A stretch of DNA of 64,000 nucleotides from Rhynchopus euleeides (taxonomy: Eukaryota > Euglenozoa > Diplonemea > Diplonemida > Diplonemidae): contig OY723290.1 of assembly GCA_963210315.1 (NCBI GenBank), positions 682,001-746,000 of the forward strand, given 5' to 3'. The notes under the pieces were generated by a model. The model saw only the letters and a list, made by a program, of their open reading frames with translations. It did no database searches and was not told the DNA's origin. This document shows positions 1 through 11,553 of the stretch, piece after piece (position 1 is the stretch's first letter; every line of letters begins with the position of its first letter). The position numbers and the translations under genes are program-made.

Positions 1-3000
1 GTTTTGTCAGGTCACCCCCACCCCCCCGCGCCGTGTATATTTGAAACAGGTGGGTGGGGAGGGGGTCCAGCGGGGAGAACCTAATTACCGACCCCCCCCC
101 CGAGAGGTTGCTCGCCTGGAGGTGGTGGTGGTGGTGGTGTGGGGAGGAGGGTTGTGGCAAAAAAAACACACACAACAACCAAATCCGCATCATGCCATGG
201 CAAGCATCCAATCCGTCTGAGGGGTGGGGGTGTGGGGTAGTGAAAATCGAAATTGAAGGGAGCACAAGAATGATCACCCTTCACTCGGGGGGTGGGGGGG
301 GGGGTGTGTGTGTGGTGAGGGAGGTGGAGGGAGGTGGATCCGCCTGCTGCTCTTTTTTTGACACTTCCTCTCCACCAAAAGGGAGTTCCTTTTTTTTGCT
401 GCCCTGCTGACCGCCACAGGGGCGGGGGGGAGGGGGGGGGGGGCGTGAGGGGGGGGGGGGCAGATAAAACCTTGCCTGTTTGCTGTCCCGCCGACACTTG
501 ATTGCCTGGGGGTAGCAGGTGGCAGAATGATGGGGCAGGTGATGGGAAGGAGGGTCGCTGTGGTGGTGGGGAATGTAGTATGTTGCCCGAGACAGTAGGT
601 TGAGAGGGAGGGGGGAATTTTTTGATTGTCGGGAGTGAAAGCAAAGGCAAGTCACCCAGCACCCTCAGACAGTAGGTTGAGAGAGGGCGGGGCGGGGTGG
701 GTGCAGAGAAAGTTTGAACGATTTTAAACGGGGGTGATATTTTTGTTTCGAAGGGTGGGGGTGGGGGGTGGGGGGGGGGATGAACGACCCCCCCCCCCAA
801 AACCCTTCCAATAATAGGTGGTGACTGGTGGAAAGAACAACACAAAAAAAACACTCACATTTCCTTCTCTCCCGAAGAGGCTACCAGTCTTTTCTTTTGG
901 GGGTAGCGAGACACCCAGCGCACCCACTAACCCGTTCTGATTTTGCAATCCCCCCTCCCCCCTATCTTCCCGGGGGAAAAGTATTGCGCATCCTGCCTTT
1001 GCGGCTAACAAGCCAACCCTGTTGCTTCAGACGGCAACAGCTGACCCAAACCGGCATGCAGGCAGCAGATAAGAAGCTGGGGTTTTCTTGAAGGGGGGGA
1101 AGAGATAGGCGGGGAGGTGGGGGGGAGGGGGTCAATTGACAGTGCAACATGGCCTACAGGATAGGGGGGGGGGCGGGGGGGGAGGAGAGGGTGCGGGCCG
1201 GTGTTGCTTGATGTTGGAGGGGCCATCGACACCTCGGTGTCGAAAAAGCAGAGTTCACCAGGGCGCACACACCCTGTACACATCCTCCCTTCCCACCCCA
1301 CCCCCCGCTTGTTTTTTTTTTGCCTGCGTCACACACCCATATGCAGTACACAAAGAGGAGATCTGCAAAACAACAAAGCAAAGTAAAAAACCCCCCCCGG
1401 CCCACATCTCACCTGCAGCAGATGTCTTATGTAACTGTTAAGTTACAGACCCAGGGAAGGGTGTGGGTTGTGTGTGTGGGGAGGGGGAGGTTTTCGGTGG
1501 GGATCCTCCTTTAACCCACACTCTCCAGTTGCCCTCCCCTCTCCTTCGTCCAGGGGGTTGTACGTCCGAGATCTGAGGGGGGGGGGGGGAGGAAGGCTTT
1601 GTTTGGGACCTGCGGCTGTCGGTAGTGAAGTAGAGAAAAAGCGGCAAGGCGCAGAGATACTCCCTTCACTCGTTACGCTGGGGGTGGGTTGGGGTGGGGA
1701 ATTTGCCCGGTCCGAGGAAGGGGGGGGGGGGGTGTTATGTAGATAGGATGCAGAGGAATTTTAAAACGCACGCAAACACTCTTGTTGTCCGGCCACTGTT
1801 TGGTGGCGGTGGGGTGGGGGGCAAGGGCGTAGTGGGTTGCTGATGTTCATCCCCTCGCGAAGGAATCGGCTGCGATCGTTGAGGTACGCTTTTTGGCGCT
1901 TCCACACCACGCCCTTTACTATGACAAGAACTCGTTGGTAGAATATAGACCACTCAATTCGAGACAAAGCCCAGTAAAGAGCAGGTATTTCGTGGGAACA
2001 ATGTAAAATCAAAGGTTTTCAAAAAATTCGTCTCGTTAGCCCGCGGCCATCATGCTGTTGGGACGGGGGCAAGTGCCAATGTGTGGTGCACCTCACACCC
2101 CACCATGGCCAACACGTTTGCTTCTGCATTCTGTTGCGATGTGCTGTTTACGGCGGTGTTGTGATTTGCCCAGAAACCTGCCCGCCCTTTTTCGTTCTAA
2201 TAAGACAGACCGCACAACACGGTGATTTCCACGGCCGGGCTATTGCAACCAGCAGACCATGCCGAAAACAGCCTCTCAAGTCAAAAAAAAACAGGAGCCA
2301 ACGCCGGACACAAAAAACATGCCCGCACACTGCGAACAAAAATGGGGTCACTCCACACAACAAATACACAGTGGCATTGCACACGCGATCCACACTGGTC
2401 ACATGGGTCACCTGGGTACAGACATCGTACCCGAGGGAGGGGGGGAGGGATGTGTCTCTGACGAGCCGAAACGCATGAGCACAGCTCCGTACCCGATCGA
2501 CTGCAACAAGGCGTGTGCAAGGAGGCACACGGCGATGTGACAGAGTGCACATAAGTCACGAGAAAATGGCGTTGGTGTAATTTTATTTTGACTTGCACTA
2601 CGTTGTTTTGGGGCCCTGTGGTGAAGATAGGGCGGTGGTTCTTGGTGGGAGTTTCCTTTGTTTGAGATTGAATTCACGGCACGCATCGCACGCTCCTACC
2701 GAACAGCTCGCATTTGAAAAGCAAGCTATTGGGGGTCTACGGGGTGATCGTCAGTGCATTTTGGTGCATTTCCTGTTGAATTAGCTGAAAACTGACGAAG
2801 ATTGACGAAGGATAACGACCAGCGAAGATCCCCATTGTTGGGGCAAAAAGAGTACCAATACCCTATTCGGCTGGTTCCATACCTTTTCCGTACGCTTTGC
2901 ACAAGGCTTACGCTGGTGCGTTTATACTGTCACGAATTCGGCAATTTTAACTCAGGCATGGGAAACCATTGGATGGATAGCTGTGATGATACGCATTTAA

Positions 3001-4276
3001 CTAATGTATGAACAAGTCTGATCAAAGATAGTTCTTAGGGAATGCAAATGTAACAAAAATAAAGATGCCATCATCGGGCAGAACGCAGGAAAAATGTATG
3101 GACCACAGTATGCCACTCCACCAAAGAAGGCCAGCAAGCCTGTGCCCGAACGAGCCCACCCCAACCAGGGCTTGCGACAACAGTCACTCACCACTCCTGG
3201 CTGTCCAAGAACACTGGCTGTGGGAAATAATTTGGGGCTCATGGTCATGGTGAACGTTGTCGCGGGCAGAACCCCTGCACCGCGACACCTTCGTGTGCAT
3301 ACCCACTGAGGGTGGAGGCTGCTTCTGGTTTCCGGATTGCATACTGTCCTGCAGGTCGCAGACCCACAAATTGCAAATGGGTGTTGCGGGGTTGGACCAC
3401 ACAGGCGGGCATAGTCGTATTGCGGAGACCGGGGAATGCACGATGCCTTCCTTCTTATAAATTGAAATCGGAATGAATTAAGGCGAAGCGCACGAGGGAA
3501 ACATATCGAGAAATTCAGGCTTTGAATGAGGGGGGTGGGGGGAGGGGGGGAGGTGGGTAGATAGAATCATGGTATGGAGGGAGATAATGCATGTGAAGAG
3601 GGGATGGGGGGAGCGGGGGTGGGGTGGGGGGGGGGGGGGTGGGCAGGACGCAACGCAGTGAACTACACCCCTCGACCACGGTTCTGCTCCCTTCAGAAGT
3701 TGTCTGCTAAAAATAAATACCTCTGTCGACAAAAAAAGAACGGATGGGTGCAAAGAATGGCATGCAAAACCAACCGACCTTTTTTGAGCCGATTCATCGG
3801 AACGTTTTTTTGAGTTCTGACCGTGCTCTTTGCAAAGTGTGTGTCATCATCACTTGTTGGATCCGAATTAACGTTCGGCTCCGGATCAGATCCAGCATTG
3901 CTCGAGCACTTTCATAAGGTACCAGAAGACGAGATCGGCAAGAGGTATCAGCAGAAAGAGAAAAAAACCTCTGGAAGCTACCACTGGACTGTTGTGTAGA
4001 ATCTCAACGGCTCGGCCCGCCCCCCCCCCACCCCTTGTTTGTTCCTGGAAATTGCGTACATCGGAAGGAAAGCGATGCTACCAGTTCATACACCGGTGGG
4101 GTTTGTTCGACCTGTGAATGTTCTGGGTATTGGTTTGAAGAATTCTCTTTGTTGGGAGGCAGTGCAGCCACAATACACCGTCAGTGAGTGCCAAAAAAAC
4201 CGACACGGTTTTGGCACAGCGAGACTCCCACTGGTGTTTTTCTGGATTTGCTGTTGCGGTTGTCTGCAGGCAGAAC
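1..4276. other. Intergenic G-run-rich DNA, no gene recognised
   Basis: The first 1.8 kb has many runs of 8-14 G and purine-rich plus-strand sequence. The long reading frames here are low-complexity proline or glycine strings open on both strands, so they are not credible genes. From about 1,800 to 4,276 the composition is more balanced, but I recognise no protein family, RNA or repeat pair. Confidence 0.5.
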
Positions 4277-5900
4277 TCCTCAAACAGGCATGTAGCTTGG
4301 GGGGTCCAGCTGGTCTCAAGACCAGCAGTTGCCTATGTTGCTGGTCTGGGCAGTGAATTTCGCAAAAAAAAAATCTCTGGAAAAATCGTCCGGCGAAAAA
4401 AGTTTTTTCGCCACGGGGGGTTTTGGTGGGAATTTTTCAGGGGGGTCTGGGGAGAGGTCCTTGGGAGGGTGTCCGGTACTCCGGATTTTCCTGATTTTTC
4501 CCGATTTTCCGAAAGTTTTGCCACTGGTTGACACAAGGGCAAATTTCGAGCAAAATCCGAAAATCAGGAAAAATCGGGAAAAAACAGGAAATCCAGGGGG
4601 GGCCACCGGAGACCCTCCCCGAAAAAATCCGATTTTTTTGGGTCGAAAAAAAATTTTTTTTTCCGACCCGAAAATCTGTATCTGCGGACTGCCACACTCT
4701 GAAAAACCGAAAAATTTCCGAAAAAAATCGAAAATTTTGGCCTTTCCTGGCCTATGTGGTCCCAAAGGGCCCAGGTTGCCCGGTTTTTCTCCCAAAAACA
4801 CCCCAAAAATTTTTCCGCCGCCCTTCGGGCGGCGGATTGGCCGCCTTCGGCGGCGTCGTCGTTTCACTCTGTACTAAGGACGTCGGTAAAGCCGAGCCCT
4901 TTGTACAACCGTTTCACTCTGACTTCTGTCTGTCTGTACTGTGTGCCATCAGTGTGTCCCCGTTACAGTGATTCCGCTCCATCCCATTGAGTGTCTCTCA
5001 GTTCTGCTCGTTCTGACAGGGAGGTGGTCTCCTGCGACTGCGTCCGTTTCTTGGCTGCCCCGTGTCTGCAGTTCCACTTGTGTCATGGACTCGTTGTGGT
5101 TACTGGTGCTCTGCAACATTTTCGCTGCTGCTCGTTAGTTCCGTCACGTTTCATTCCCAGCTGCTCAGGGAGAGCTGCCCTGTGTTTGCCGCAAAGGGCG
5201 CTGCTGATCCTTGTTCCTCATCGCGTTGTGACTCCCATTCAGCCTGGCGGGGCAGTCTTCAGCGTTCAAACTACCTGATAGTTCCCGAAGTTCGCGGATT
5301 CCGCCGCTCATCTTGCACCATATGGGCACCAAGCCGGCAACGATAGCCTGTGGCGTTGAGGCGCCATCGGCTGTCTCCCGGAGCATTTCCAACCTCACAT
5401 CCGTGAGGCCGGCTACCACCCAGGTTTGTGGGTTCCATAAAGAACTCAGGCGGGTGCCGCTCTCGTACCCCCGGATGCCTCTCCCGCCGCGAACGAGGGA
5501 GGCCGCCACGCATGAGGAGCTTCTCTTCGCCACCTCCCGCTGCTCGTCAGTCAGGGAGCTACACCCCGTTTTTTCGGTTGAAGTTTTTTCTGATCAGAGT
5601 TGCACCCACAACACCCCACATCCTGCACCTGAGACGCGGCTTCCTTATCTGAGGGGCCGCGTCCAAATACACGGACTTTGCTAAACTGGACCCAACTCCC
5701 CACACCCTTTTTTTCGCCATTTTTTCAAAAAATCCCCCAATTTTTTCCAAATTTTTCAAAAATTTCCTAAATTTAGGACACCCTCCTTGAGGAAAAAAAT
5801 CAGGCCCAGGAAAAAATGGGAGGGCCTGCTCTGTGAGCCCCACCAAGCAGTCACAGATTGGCAGGACAAGACCTGCAGAGGGTGGCTGCAAAGAACAGAT

Positions 5901-5950
5901 GTTCACTACCGTGGCCTCCGGCGGCTGCGGGGCTCCGCCCCCCAGACCCC
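5901..5950 (+). repeat. GC-hairpin module, copy 1 (in E1)
   Basis: This is a dispersed module: GTTCACTACCGTGGCC, then CTCCGGCGG, then a long G-run/C-run hairpin (consensus TGGGGGGCTCCGCCCCCCA), then GACCCC. In many copies it is followed by a CTGTGGC word and, further on, AAGTCCTT. This copy has a G-to-C change in the left arm and a shortened C run after the hairpin. Confidence 0.85.
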
Positions 5951-6033
5951 ACTTGTGGAAACCAGGCCCACAAGCCGTACAGCAACCCCAGGAATGCGAA
6001 AACGCCCAAAATCTGTAGCCTCGACGGGACGGA

Positions 6034-6088
6034 TGTTCACTACCGTGGCCTCCGGCGGGTCTGGGGGGCTCCACCCCCAGACCCCCCC
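6034..6088 (+). repeat. GC-hairpin module, copy 2 (in E1)
   Basis: The hairpin is remodelled (GGGTCTGGGGGG on the left, shorter right arm). The downstream tail with AAGTCCTTGGGCGTATGCGA is the clearest of all copies. A perfect GC hairpin with a GAAG loop follows at about 6148-6174. Confidence 0.8.
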
Positions 6089-6290
6089 TGTCGCGTGTGA
6101 CTGTCTCGCAAGTCCTTGGGCGTATGCGACTGGCCATCTCCGCGTAGTCTCGGGCGCGCGAAGCGCGCCCGAGAAAAATTTTTCCGGGTGGGAAATTTTT
6201 TTTTCGCCGGCATTTTTGGGATTTTCAGCGGAAAGGAAAATCACTGGGTCTGGGCAGAGCATTTTATAGGGGGTCTAAAGTGAGGCCAAT

Positions 6291-6894
6291 CAGGCATGTA
6301 GCTTGGGGGGTCCAGCTGGTCTCGAGACCAGCAGTTGCCTATGTTGCTGGTCTGGGGGGGAAAAAAAAAGTATAAATCCGGGAAACCCCAGAATTTTTTT
6401 TGGTGGGGGAGTTTTCCCTCACACCAGGCCGAAGATGTACCCTGCAGCAGGCCCGAACCACGAGGATTTCGGCTCCCGATGACTGCTTCCCGCGCAGGAC
6501 TGGGTTCCGACCTGTTGTCGGAGAGATCCACACCGTGTTCAGCCCGGAAGGAACAGATGTTCACTACCGTGGCCTCCGGCGGCTGGGGGGCTCCGCCCCC
6601 CAGACCCCCCTGTGGCTTGTGCTTGTCAATATGCGACTGTGGGGTTCTTCGCTACCGTCAAGTTTTCGTCAAAGTTCGGCGATTTCTTCCTATGCATACA
6701 CAGGAAAAGCACCAACACACCGTTTCGGCACCGTAGCGAAGACCCACTGTGGTGCTGTGTACTCCGTGCCTCCGGACGCGCTCCGGAGAACCCGGTGTTC
6801 GGTCAGGACAAGATTTTGGGCGAAGCGCCGGAAAATTCCCCAGACCAGCAGAACCAGCAAAAATCTGAAAATCCAATTTCAAGCTACGTGCCTG
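6291..6894 (+). mobile_element. Intact hAT-like MITE E2 (604 bp)
   Basis: The termini are CAGGCATGTAGCTTGG and CAAGCTACGTGCCTG, with a perfect 8-bp TSD AGGCCAAT (6283-6290, 6895-6902). Inside the ends both arms carry TTGCTGGTCTGGG-type sequence, also inverted. The element is non-coding and carries one GC-hairpin module. It contains GGTCTGGG once and so serves as the empty-site reference for the E1/U insertions in E2o. Confidence 0.9.
6559..6610 (+). repeat. GC-hairpin module, copy 3 (in E2)
   Basis: Consensus hairpin with perfect G6/C6 arms, followed by CTGTGGCTTGTGCTTGTC. Confidence 0.85.
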
Positions 6895-7292
6895 AGGCCA
6901 ATCCTCACATTTAAGGGGGAAAAAAAGATTGAACGATTTGAACGATTTTTGGCCGTGCTCGTAGCATTCCCCGTTGAGGGGGTCGCTATTTCGTGTTCTC
7001 CTGGCCGCACGGAGGCATTGCCTTACGTCGCCTCTTCCTCTTTTCCTTTGGTGGTGTGTTGGTCTGGCACAGAGGGCGGGACCGTGCTGATATGCACAGT
7101 GACGACTCTCCCTTTTGTTTTGTGCCCGCCTCCACCGAGATTCGGCTGATGCCTCTCAGACTGGGGGCGGGCGGTCGCCGACGCTGACGCGCCTGGCGGC
7201 CTGTGGAAAGTGACGTGGGGCTGGGATGGGGGGGGGGGGGGGGTGCTGGGAGGTCGGGCCGAAGCCCTTGTTCTCTGATGATGTTATTTGGT

Positions 7293-10200
7293 TCACGCGT
7301 TCAGGTAGTCCTTCTCGCCGTGCTCCGTTACCCCTGCCTCGGCCAGGTAGCGCAGCGCCTCCTTGCAGTTGTGCAACAGCAGGTTGTGCACGTTTGTGGC
7401 TGTGAGGTGGTGTCGGGCCGACGCTGTCGCGGGGCAGCCGAAGAAGAGGTGCTTCAGTGAGACCCCAGGCGGGGGGTGGCCCGGCGCATGCTTCAGGCAG
7501 GGTTGGCAAGGTGGTTGTGCCGTGCCCGGGATGTCATGGTCGTAGACCAGGCGGTGGTGGTCGGCCCGGAGTCGGCGGATGGTGGTTTCCCCTAAGCGGG
7601 TGAGTCCCTCCATGCGGAGGTCGGGGCGTTGCAGTCGCGTCTCCCCGATTCCCGAACGGTACGCGTACACGCTGTCCGTGCGGGGCACCGTTGCGTCGTT
7701 GTAGATGTGTCGGCGGAGGACGACACGAGCCGACGCGAGGCTAACCGGTTCCATCTGCGGCCGGAAGGCACCGATTTGCGCCTGTTTGTCAGCGAGTTCG
7801 TTCCCTGCTACCCCAACGTGTGACGGGATGTAGCGGAGGTGGGTGGTGACATCGTGGGTTTGGGCGAGCTCGTTCAACCACCTCCAGATGTCCCATTCGG
7901 TGGATCCTCTCGCTCGCTGCGGGCCGCTCAGCAGCGCGTTCAGTGCGCTCTGCGAGTCTGTGAGGATGGCGATCGTTTCGCCTGGGGATACCAGGGTGCA
8001 TAGGTGAGCGAGGGATTCTCTGATGGCCACCAGCTCCGCCTGGTAGCTGATGCAGCGGAGTCCTGCCGGCCAGGCGAGCTTTTTCCTGAGGCGGCCCTCC
8101 GGCATGCTGTACACCGCTGCTCCTGCGCCGCCCTGCTGTTGCCGCGATGTGGAGTTGGAGACTGACCCGTCGGTGTACACATGCCAGGCGCATGTCGGGA
8201 GGGCCTGGATGGTCTGCTCTGCCAGGTCCCGGAGGGTGTCTTTCGGGGTGGCGGCCTTTGGGGCGGTGAGCCCCGGCAGCGTCGCCAGGATGTGTACTCG
8301 TGGCAGCACCAGGTTCCATTCCCAGGGGGGGATGGGGTGTGCTGCATGCAGGGGGGCCAGCAGGGGGGTGCGCCCGTCGACCTTCGAGGATTTCACCAGA
8401 CTCCGTGCCTGATGTAGCCAGCTGCCTCCCGTGTTCCCGGTGTTTAGTTGCGCCCGGTATCCTGGGGAGTGGGGCACGCGGCGGAAGCGTTCGTGGTCTG
8501 TGCACACCGCGACCTTGAAGTCGAGGTCGAGGTCTCGCAGGTGTGATTCCCAGAGGAGCTTTGCCGTGCTGGTGTTCTTCATACAGCCCGTGATGATCAG
8601 GGCTGCCATGCGGTGGACATCTCGCAGGCGTTTGAGGTTCTTCGTGGACAGGCCAGGGGTGTAGACGCTGGCGGCGTACATCAGGATGGGGTAGACATAT
8701 GTCAGGTAGGCCTGGCGCAGCGTGTCTCCACTTGAGCCCCAGTCAGTGCCTGCCAACATACGCAGAATGCTCAGGCGTCGCATGCAGGTGGTCACGACGT
8801 GGTCGACGTGGTCTGTCATCGTGTGGCAGGCATCGATGTAGACCCCGAGGTACTTCGCTGTCGATTCGTGCTGGAGGGGGGTGCCGTCTGGGAGCTCCAT
8901 GCGTCTGTGCTCGCCCAACGCTGCGGGCGTCGTTCCCATCAGCGTGTAGCAGCATTTACTGGGGGAGAGCTGCAGCCCGTGGAGTGGGATTTCGGCGGCG
9001 AGTGTGGATATGACGCCCTGTGCGGTGCTTAGGGCTTCAGTGTAGTTGTCCCCGACGACGAGTACTGCGATGTCATCTGCGAACACCGCTGGGTGGATGT
9101 TAGGGGAGGCGGTGATGGCTCGAGATACATCGTCCATCACGCAGTTGAAGAGCAGGGGCGAGAGCACTGTTCCCTGCGGGACCCCGTTGTTGAAGTCGTA
9201 GTAGTCGCTTCTTACCCCGTGCACCTGTGCGGCGGCTCGGCGGTTGCTGAGGTAGTTGTGTAGCCATCTGGTGAATTTCGGGGGGAAGCCCTTCCGTCTG
9301 ACACTGTTGATGACTGCGTGCTTGCTGACCTTGTCGAAGGCTTTCTCGAGGTCGAAGTACAGGGTGACAGCTGCCTTTCCGGAGGAGAGGGCGTCCGTCG
9401 CTGTTTGGGTGATGTAGGCTAGTTGGTCGGTTGTCGATCTCAGCCGCTGGAACCCTGCCTGGTTCGCGCAGTGCCCCTCCACCTGTGGGTAGGCGTCGTC
9501 GAGCATGAGCTGCTCCATGCGCCTCTTCACCATTTTTTCTAGCACCTTGCACGCTGTGCTGGTGAGCGCGATTGGTCGGTACGAGGACGCTGCCGTTGCT
9601 GGCTTCCCCGGTTTCAGGATCGGGATGATGACTGCTCGTGTCCACGCGTCGGGGAGGATGCCGCTGTTCCACGACAGGTTGAGCACATGCAGGAGTCCCT
9701 GCCGTGCCTGGGGGCCCAGATGCATCAGCAGCTCGTTGTTGAGGTCGTCAGGCCCTGGGGATTTCCGCTCCTGCAGTTCGGATAGAGCCGCGTTCAGCTC
9801 CTCTTTGGAGAAGTCGTCTTCGGCAGCTGAGAGCTCGGGGGGTGTCTGGTCATTCGCATGCTGCGGGGTGTGTGCTGCTTGTGGCTGTTGGTCGCTTCCT
9901 TCGCTGATCTTGGCGTAGTGGCTGCAGAGGAGGTCCGCCTTAGCTTTGGGGTCGGTCACCGGGACCCCTCCGTCGACAAGTGGGAAGGCAGCCTGTTGGA
10001 TTTTGCGGCCGTCGAGTTCTCGCACAAGCCGGAAGGTGGCGCCGAGGTCGCTGCTGGTGCTCGCGGCCTGGCACCTGGTTTCCCAGGTTGTGCGCTTTGC
10101 TTCGAGGACGGCGTTGGTGGCGTCGGTGGTCAGCTTGTCCAGCTTGTCGTAGTCGTCCTGGGACAGGTGTGCGGTCTGGGCGTGTCTGCGCGATTCCTCG

Positions 10201-11258
10201 TTCCGCGCCCGTATCGCACGTTTCACCTTGCTTGTGAACCACCGCTTGCGGGGGCGAGAGCTTCGCTTCGTCGGGATGTGTTTGGCTGCGACCGTGCGTA
10301 CCAGTCCCAGCCACTTGTGGAAGGATTCCTTCGGGTCATTCCACTTCGTCACTTTGCGTGACAGCCGTTCCAGCTCCTCAGTGAATGCGGGCCAGTCTGC
10401 CGCTGCCCAGTTCCATAGTTGGCGGGCTTTAGCTGCCGGGTGTGTGGCTGCAGCTGGCGTTCGTGCAAAGGGGACGGTGTATTGTATGGCGAAGTGATCG
10501 GACTGCCACTGGTCTAGGGTATTCCAGGTGACCTCCCCCAGCTCGTAGTGGGCGAAGACAATGTCCGGCGAGGACTTGGAGTCGCGGCGCATGCGTGTGG
10601 GGTGGTCAGGGTCGTTGCACAGCGACATGCCGTTGAGGAGGGACCAGTGGTACAGGTCTGTTCCCTTGTCGTCGCAGCGCGCATGTTTATCCCAGGCACG
10701 GTTGTGGATGTTGAAGTCGCCGGCGATGATGGACTCCGGCGTGTGTGGTAGCAGGGATGTAGAGAAGTCGTCGCGGCGTGGGTCGTTGCTAGTGCCGACT
10801 CCCGAGGGGCGGTATACATTGGTGAAGGTGATAGCGCTTTCTGGCCCCGTGACGCGCACCGTGAGGGTCTCGGTCACACTGGCGTTTGGTGCGGTGGCAA
10901 TAAGAGTCGCGTGTAGGTCCTCCCGCACTAGGGTTGCGATCCCGCCTCCGGAGGTGAGCGTCCCCTTACAGCGCTTCTGGGTGCGGCGTCGGAGAAAGAC
11001 GGAGTAGCCCGGGAACTTGGGGTCCCCCCCCTGTGCTGCTCGGAGTTCCTGCAGATGCACTACGTCATACCGCTGGGTTGCGAGGTGGTGCTGGAGCTCC
11101 GCCCTTTTTGCCTCGGTGAGTCCGTTGCAGTTCCAGGTCAGGCACTTGAGGTGCTGCGCCGGGCCAGGGTTCTGCTCGATGTCACCCGCCCTGAGGAGGA
11201 GGTCACGCCCGGTCTCGTAGATGTGGCGCTGCAGGCCTGGAGATGGCGGGCCTCCCCG
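7293..11258 (-). CDS. LINE polyprotein: 2A peptide, APE endonuclease, RT, RNase H, zinc motif
   Basis: The open frame has 1,321 codons and is entered from an upstream in-frame TGA at 11259-11261. The same frame continues upstream as a basic KKK/SR-rich stretch, so the N-terminus has probably lost its start to that stop. Visible domains in order: 2A motif DLLLRAGDIEQNPGP (11160-11204), in which ribosome skipping would split NPG from P; APE endonuclease (TWNCNGL, HLQEL, GDFNIHNRAWD near 10,700-10,733, SPDIVF, SDHF); reverse transcriptase with FADD at about 9,069-9,083; RNase H with YTDGS (about 8,171) and GNELAD (about 7,786-7,805); and a CQPC...H...C zinc motif near 7,440-7,515. A 2A peptide next to an APE endonuclease is known from trypanosomatid L1Tc/ingi elements and some animal LINEs. 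The frame is otherwise intact, which suggests a recent insertion. Confidence 0.9.
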   Translation of the reverse strand, partial: RGGPPSPGLQRHIYETGRDLLLRAGDIEQNPGPAQHLKCLTWNCNGLTEAKRAELQHHLATQRYDVVHLQELRAAQGGDPKFPGYSVFLRRRTQKRCKGTLTSGGGIATLVREDLHATLIATAPNASVTETLTVRVTGPESAITFTNVYRPSGVGTSNDPRRDDFSTSLLPHTPESIIAGDFNIHNRAWDKHARCDDKGTDLYHWSLLNGMSLCNDPDHPTRMRRDSKSSPDIVFAHYELGEVTWNTLDQWQSDHFAIQYTVPFARTPAAATHPAAKARQLWNWAAADWPAFTEELERLSRKVTKWNDPKESFHKWLGLVRTVAAKHIPTKRSSRPRKRWFTSKVKRAIRARNEESRRHAQTAHLSQDDYDKLDKLTTDATNAVLEAKRTTWETRCQAASTSSDLGATFRLVRELDGRKIQQAAFPLVDGGVPVTDPKAKADLLCSHYAKISEGSDQQPQAAHTPQHANDQTPPELSAAEDDFSKEELNAALSELQERKSPGPDDLNNELLMHLGPQARQGLLHVLNLSWNSGILPDAWTRAVIIPILKPGKPATAASSYRPIALTSTACKVLEKMVKRRMEQLMLDDAYPQVEGHCANQAGFQRLRSTTDQLAYITQTATDALSSGKAAVTLYFDLEKAFDKVSKHAVINSVRRKGFPPKFTRWLHNYLSNRRAAAQVHGVRSDYYDFNNGVPQGTVLSPLLFNCVMDDVSRAITASPNIHPAVFADDIAVLVVGDNYTEALSTAQGVISTLAAEIPLHGLQLSPSKCCYTLMGTTPAALGEHRRMELPDGTPLQHESTAKYLGVYIDACHTMTDHVDHVVTTCMRRLSILRMLAGTDWGSSGDTLRQAYLTYVYPILMYAASVYTPGLSTKNLKRLRDVHRMAALIITGCMKNTSTAKLLWESHLRDLDLDFKVAVCTDHERFRRVPHSPGYRAQLNTGNTGGSWLHQARSLVKSSKVDGRTPLLAPLHAAHPIPPWEWNLVLPRVHILATLPGLTAPKAATPKDTLRDLAEQTIQALPTCAWHVYTDGSVSNSTSRQQQGGAGAAVYSMPEGRLRKKLAWPAGLRCISYQAELVAIRESLAHLCTLVSPGETIAILTDSQSALNALLSGPQRARGSTEWDIWRWLNELAQTHDVTTHLRYIPSHVGVAGNELADKQAQIGAFRPQMEPVSLASARVVLRRHIYNDATVPRTDSVYAYRSGIGETRLQRPDLRMEGLTRLGETTIRRLRADHHRLVYDHDIPGTAQPPCQPCLKHAPGHPPPGVSLKHLFFGCPATASARHHLTATNVHNLLLHNCKEALRYLAEAGVTEHGEKDYLNA
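11160..11204 (-). other. 2A ribosome-skipping motif
   Basis: The codons read DLLLRAGDIEQNPGP. The D(V/I)ExNPGP core and the upstream LLxAG context match the 2A consensus at every conserved position. It precedes the first endonuclease residues (TWNCNGL) by six residues. Confidence 0.9.
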
Positions 11259-11553
11259 TCAGTTGAAGAGGACCTCTTCGCACTGACGTTTGTGCAACCG
11301 CTCCTTCGGGTGCTTTGTGCGCAGGGTTGCGGTCCGGGACGGAGAGAGTGCCCGGCTCTTCTTCTTGGGGGTTAGCCCCGTGTGGGAGATTTCCGGGAAA
11401 AATCCGGGGTGGTGGTGGAAAACTGGTGGCGGCTGGCAGCCTCGCAGATGAGTGGACTCATGTTCAGTCAGACTGCGAGCAACTTACCCGACCGTTTTTC
11501 TGTCCAGTTTCTTTGTCAAACCCCGAGAAAACGCAGGTCGCGAAGGGACGGAC

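Larger units (their letters stand above)
4351..6246. mobile_element. Non-autonomous hAT-like element E1 (1.9 kb)
   Basis: The ends are CAGTGAATTTCGC and GGAAAATCACTG, flanked by a perfect 8-bp duplication GGTCTGGG (4343-4350 and 6247-6254). CAG-type ends with an 8-bp TSD are the hAT pattern. Subterminal DNA is built from AAAATCCGG/GGAAAAATC words on both sides. There are perfect GC hairpins near 4820-4855 and 6148-6174 and two copies of the GC-hairpin module. No transposase is visible. Reading frames near 4316-4877 are open on both strands only because the sequence is near-palindromic and low in complexity. Confidence 0.85.
6925..11393 (-). mobile_element. ingi/L1Tc-like LINE, nearly complete
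   Basis: The element runs on the minus strand and has one long open frame for endonuclease, reverse transcriptase, RNase H and a C-terminal zinc motif. Its 3' end, at low coordinates, is not poly(A). It ends in a short tandem tail built from AATCGTTC words (about 6925-6955). The 5' limit near 11393 is a guess: GGGAAAAA-like sequence occurs at both edges, but I cannot prove a TSD. A diverged piece of the same 3' end lies at 18847-18960. The insertion is inside element U. Confidence 0.75.

Noticed and set aside
4316-4877. Overlapping frames of about 180 codons on both strands
   Set aside because: They reflect AAAATCCGG-type words and inverted structure at the left of E1, not coding.
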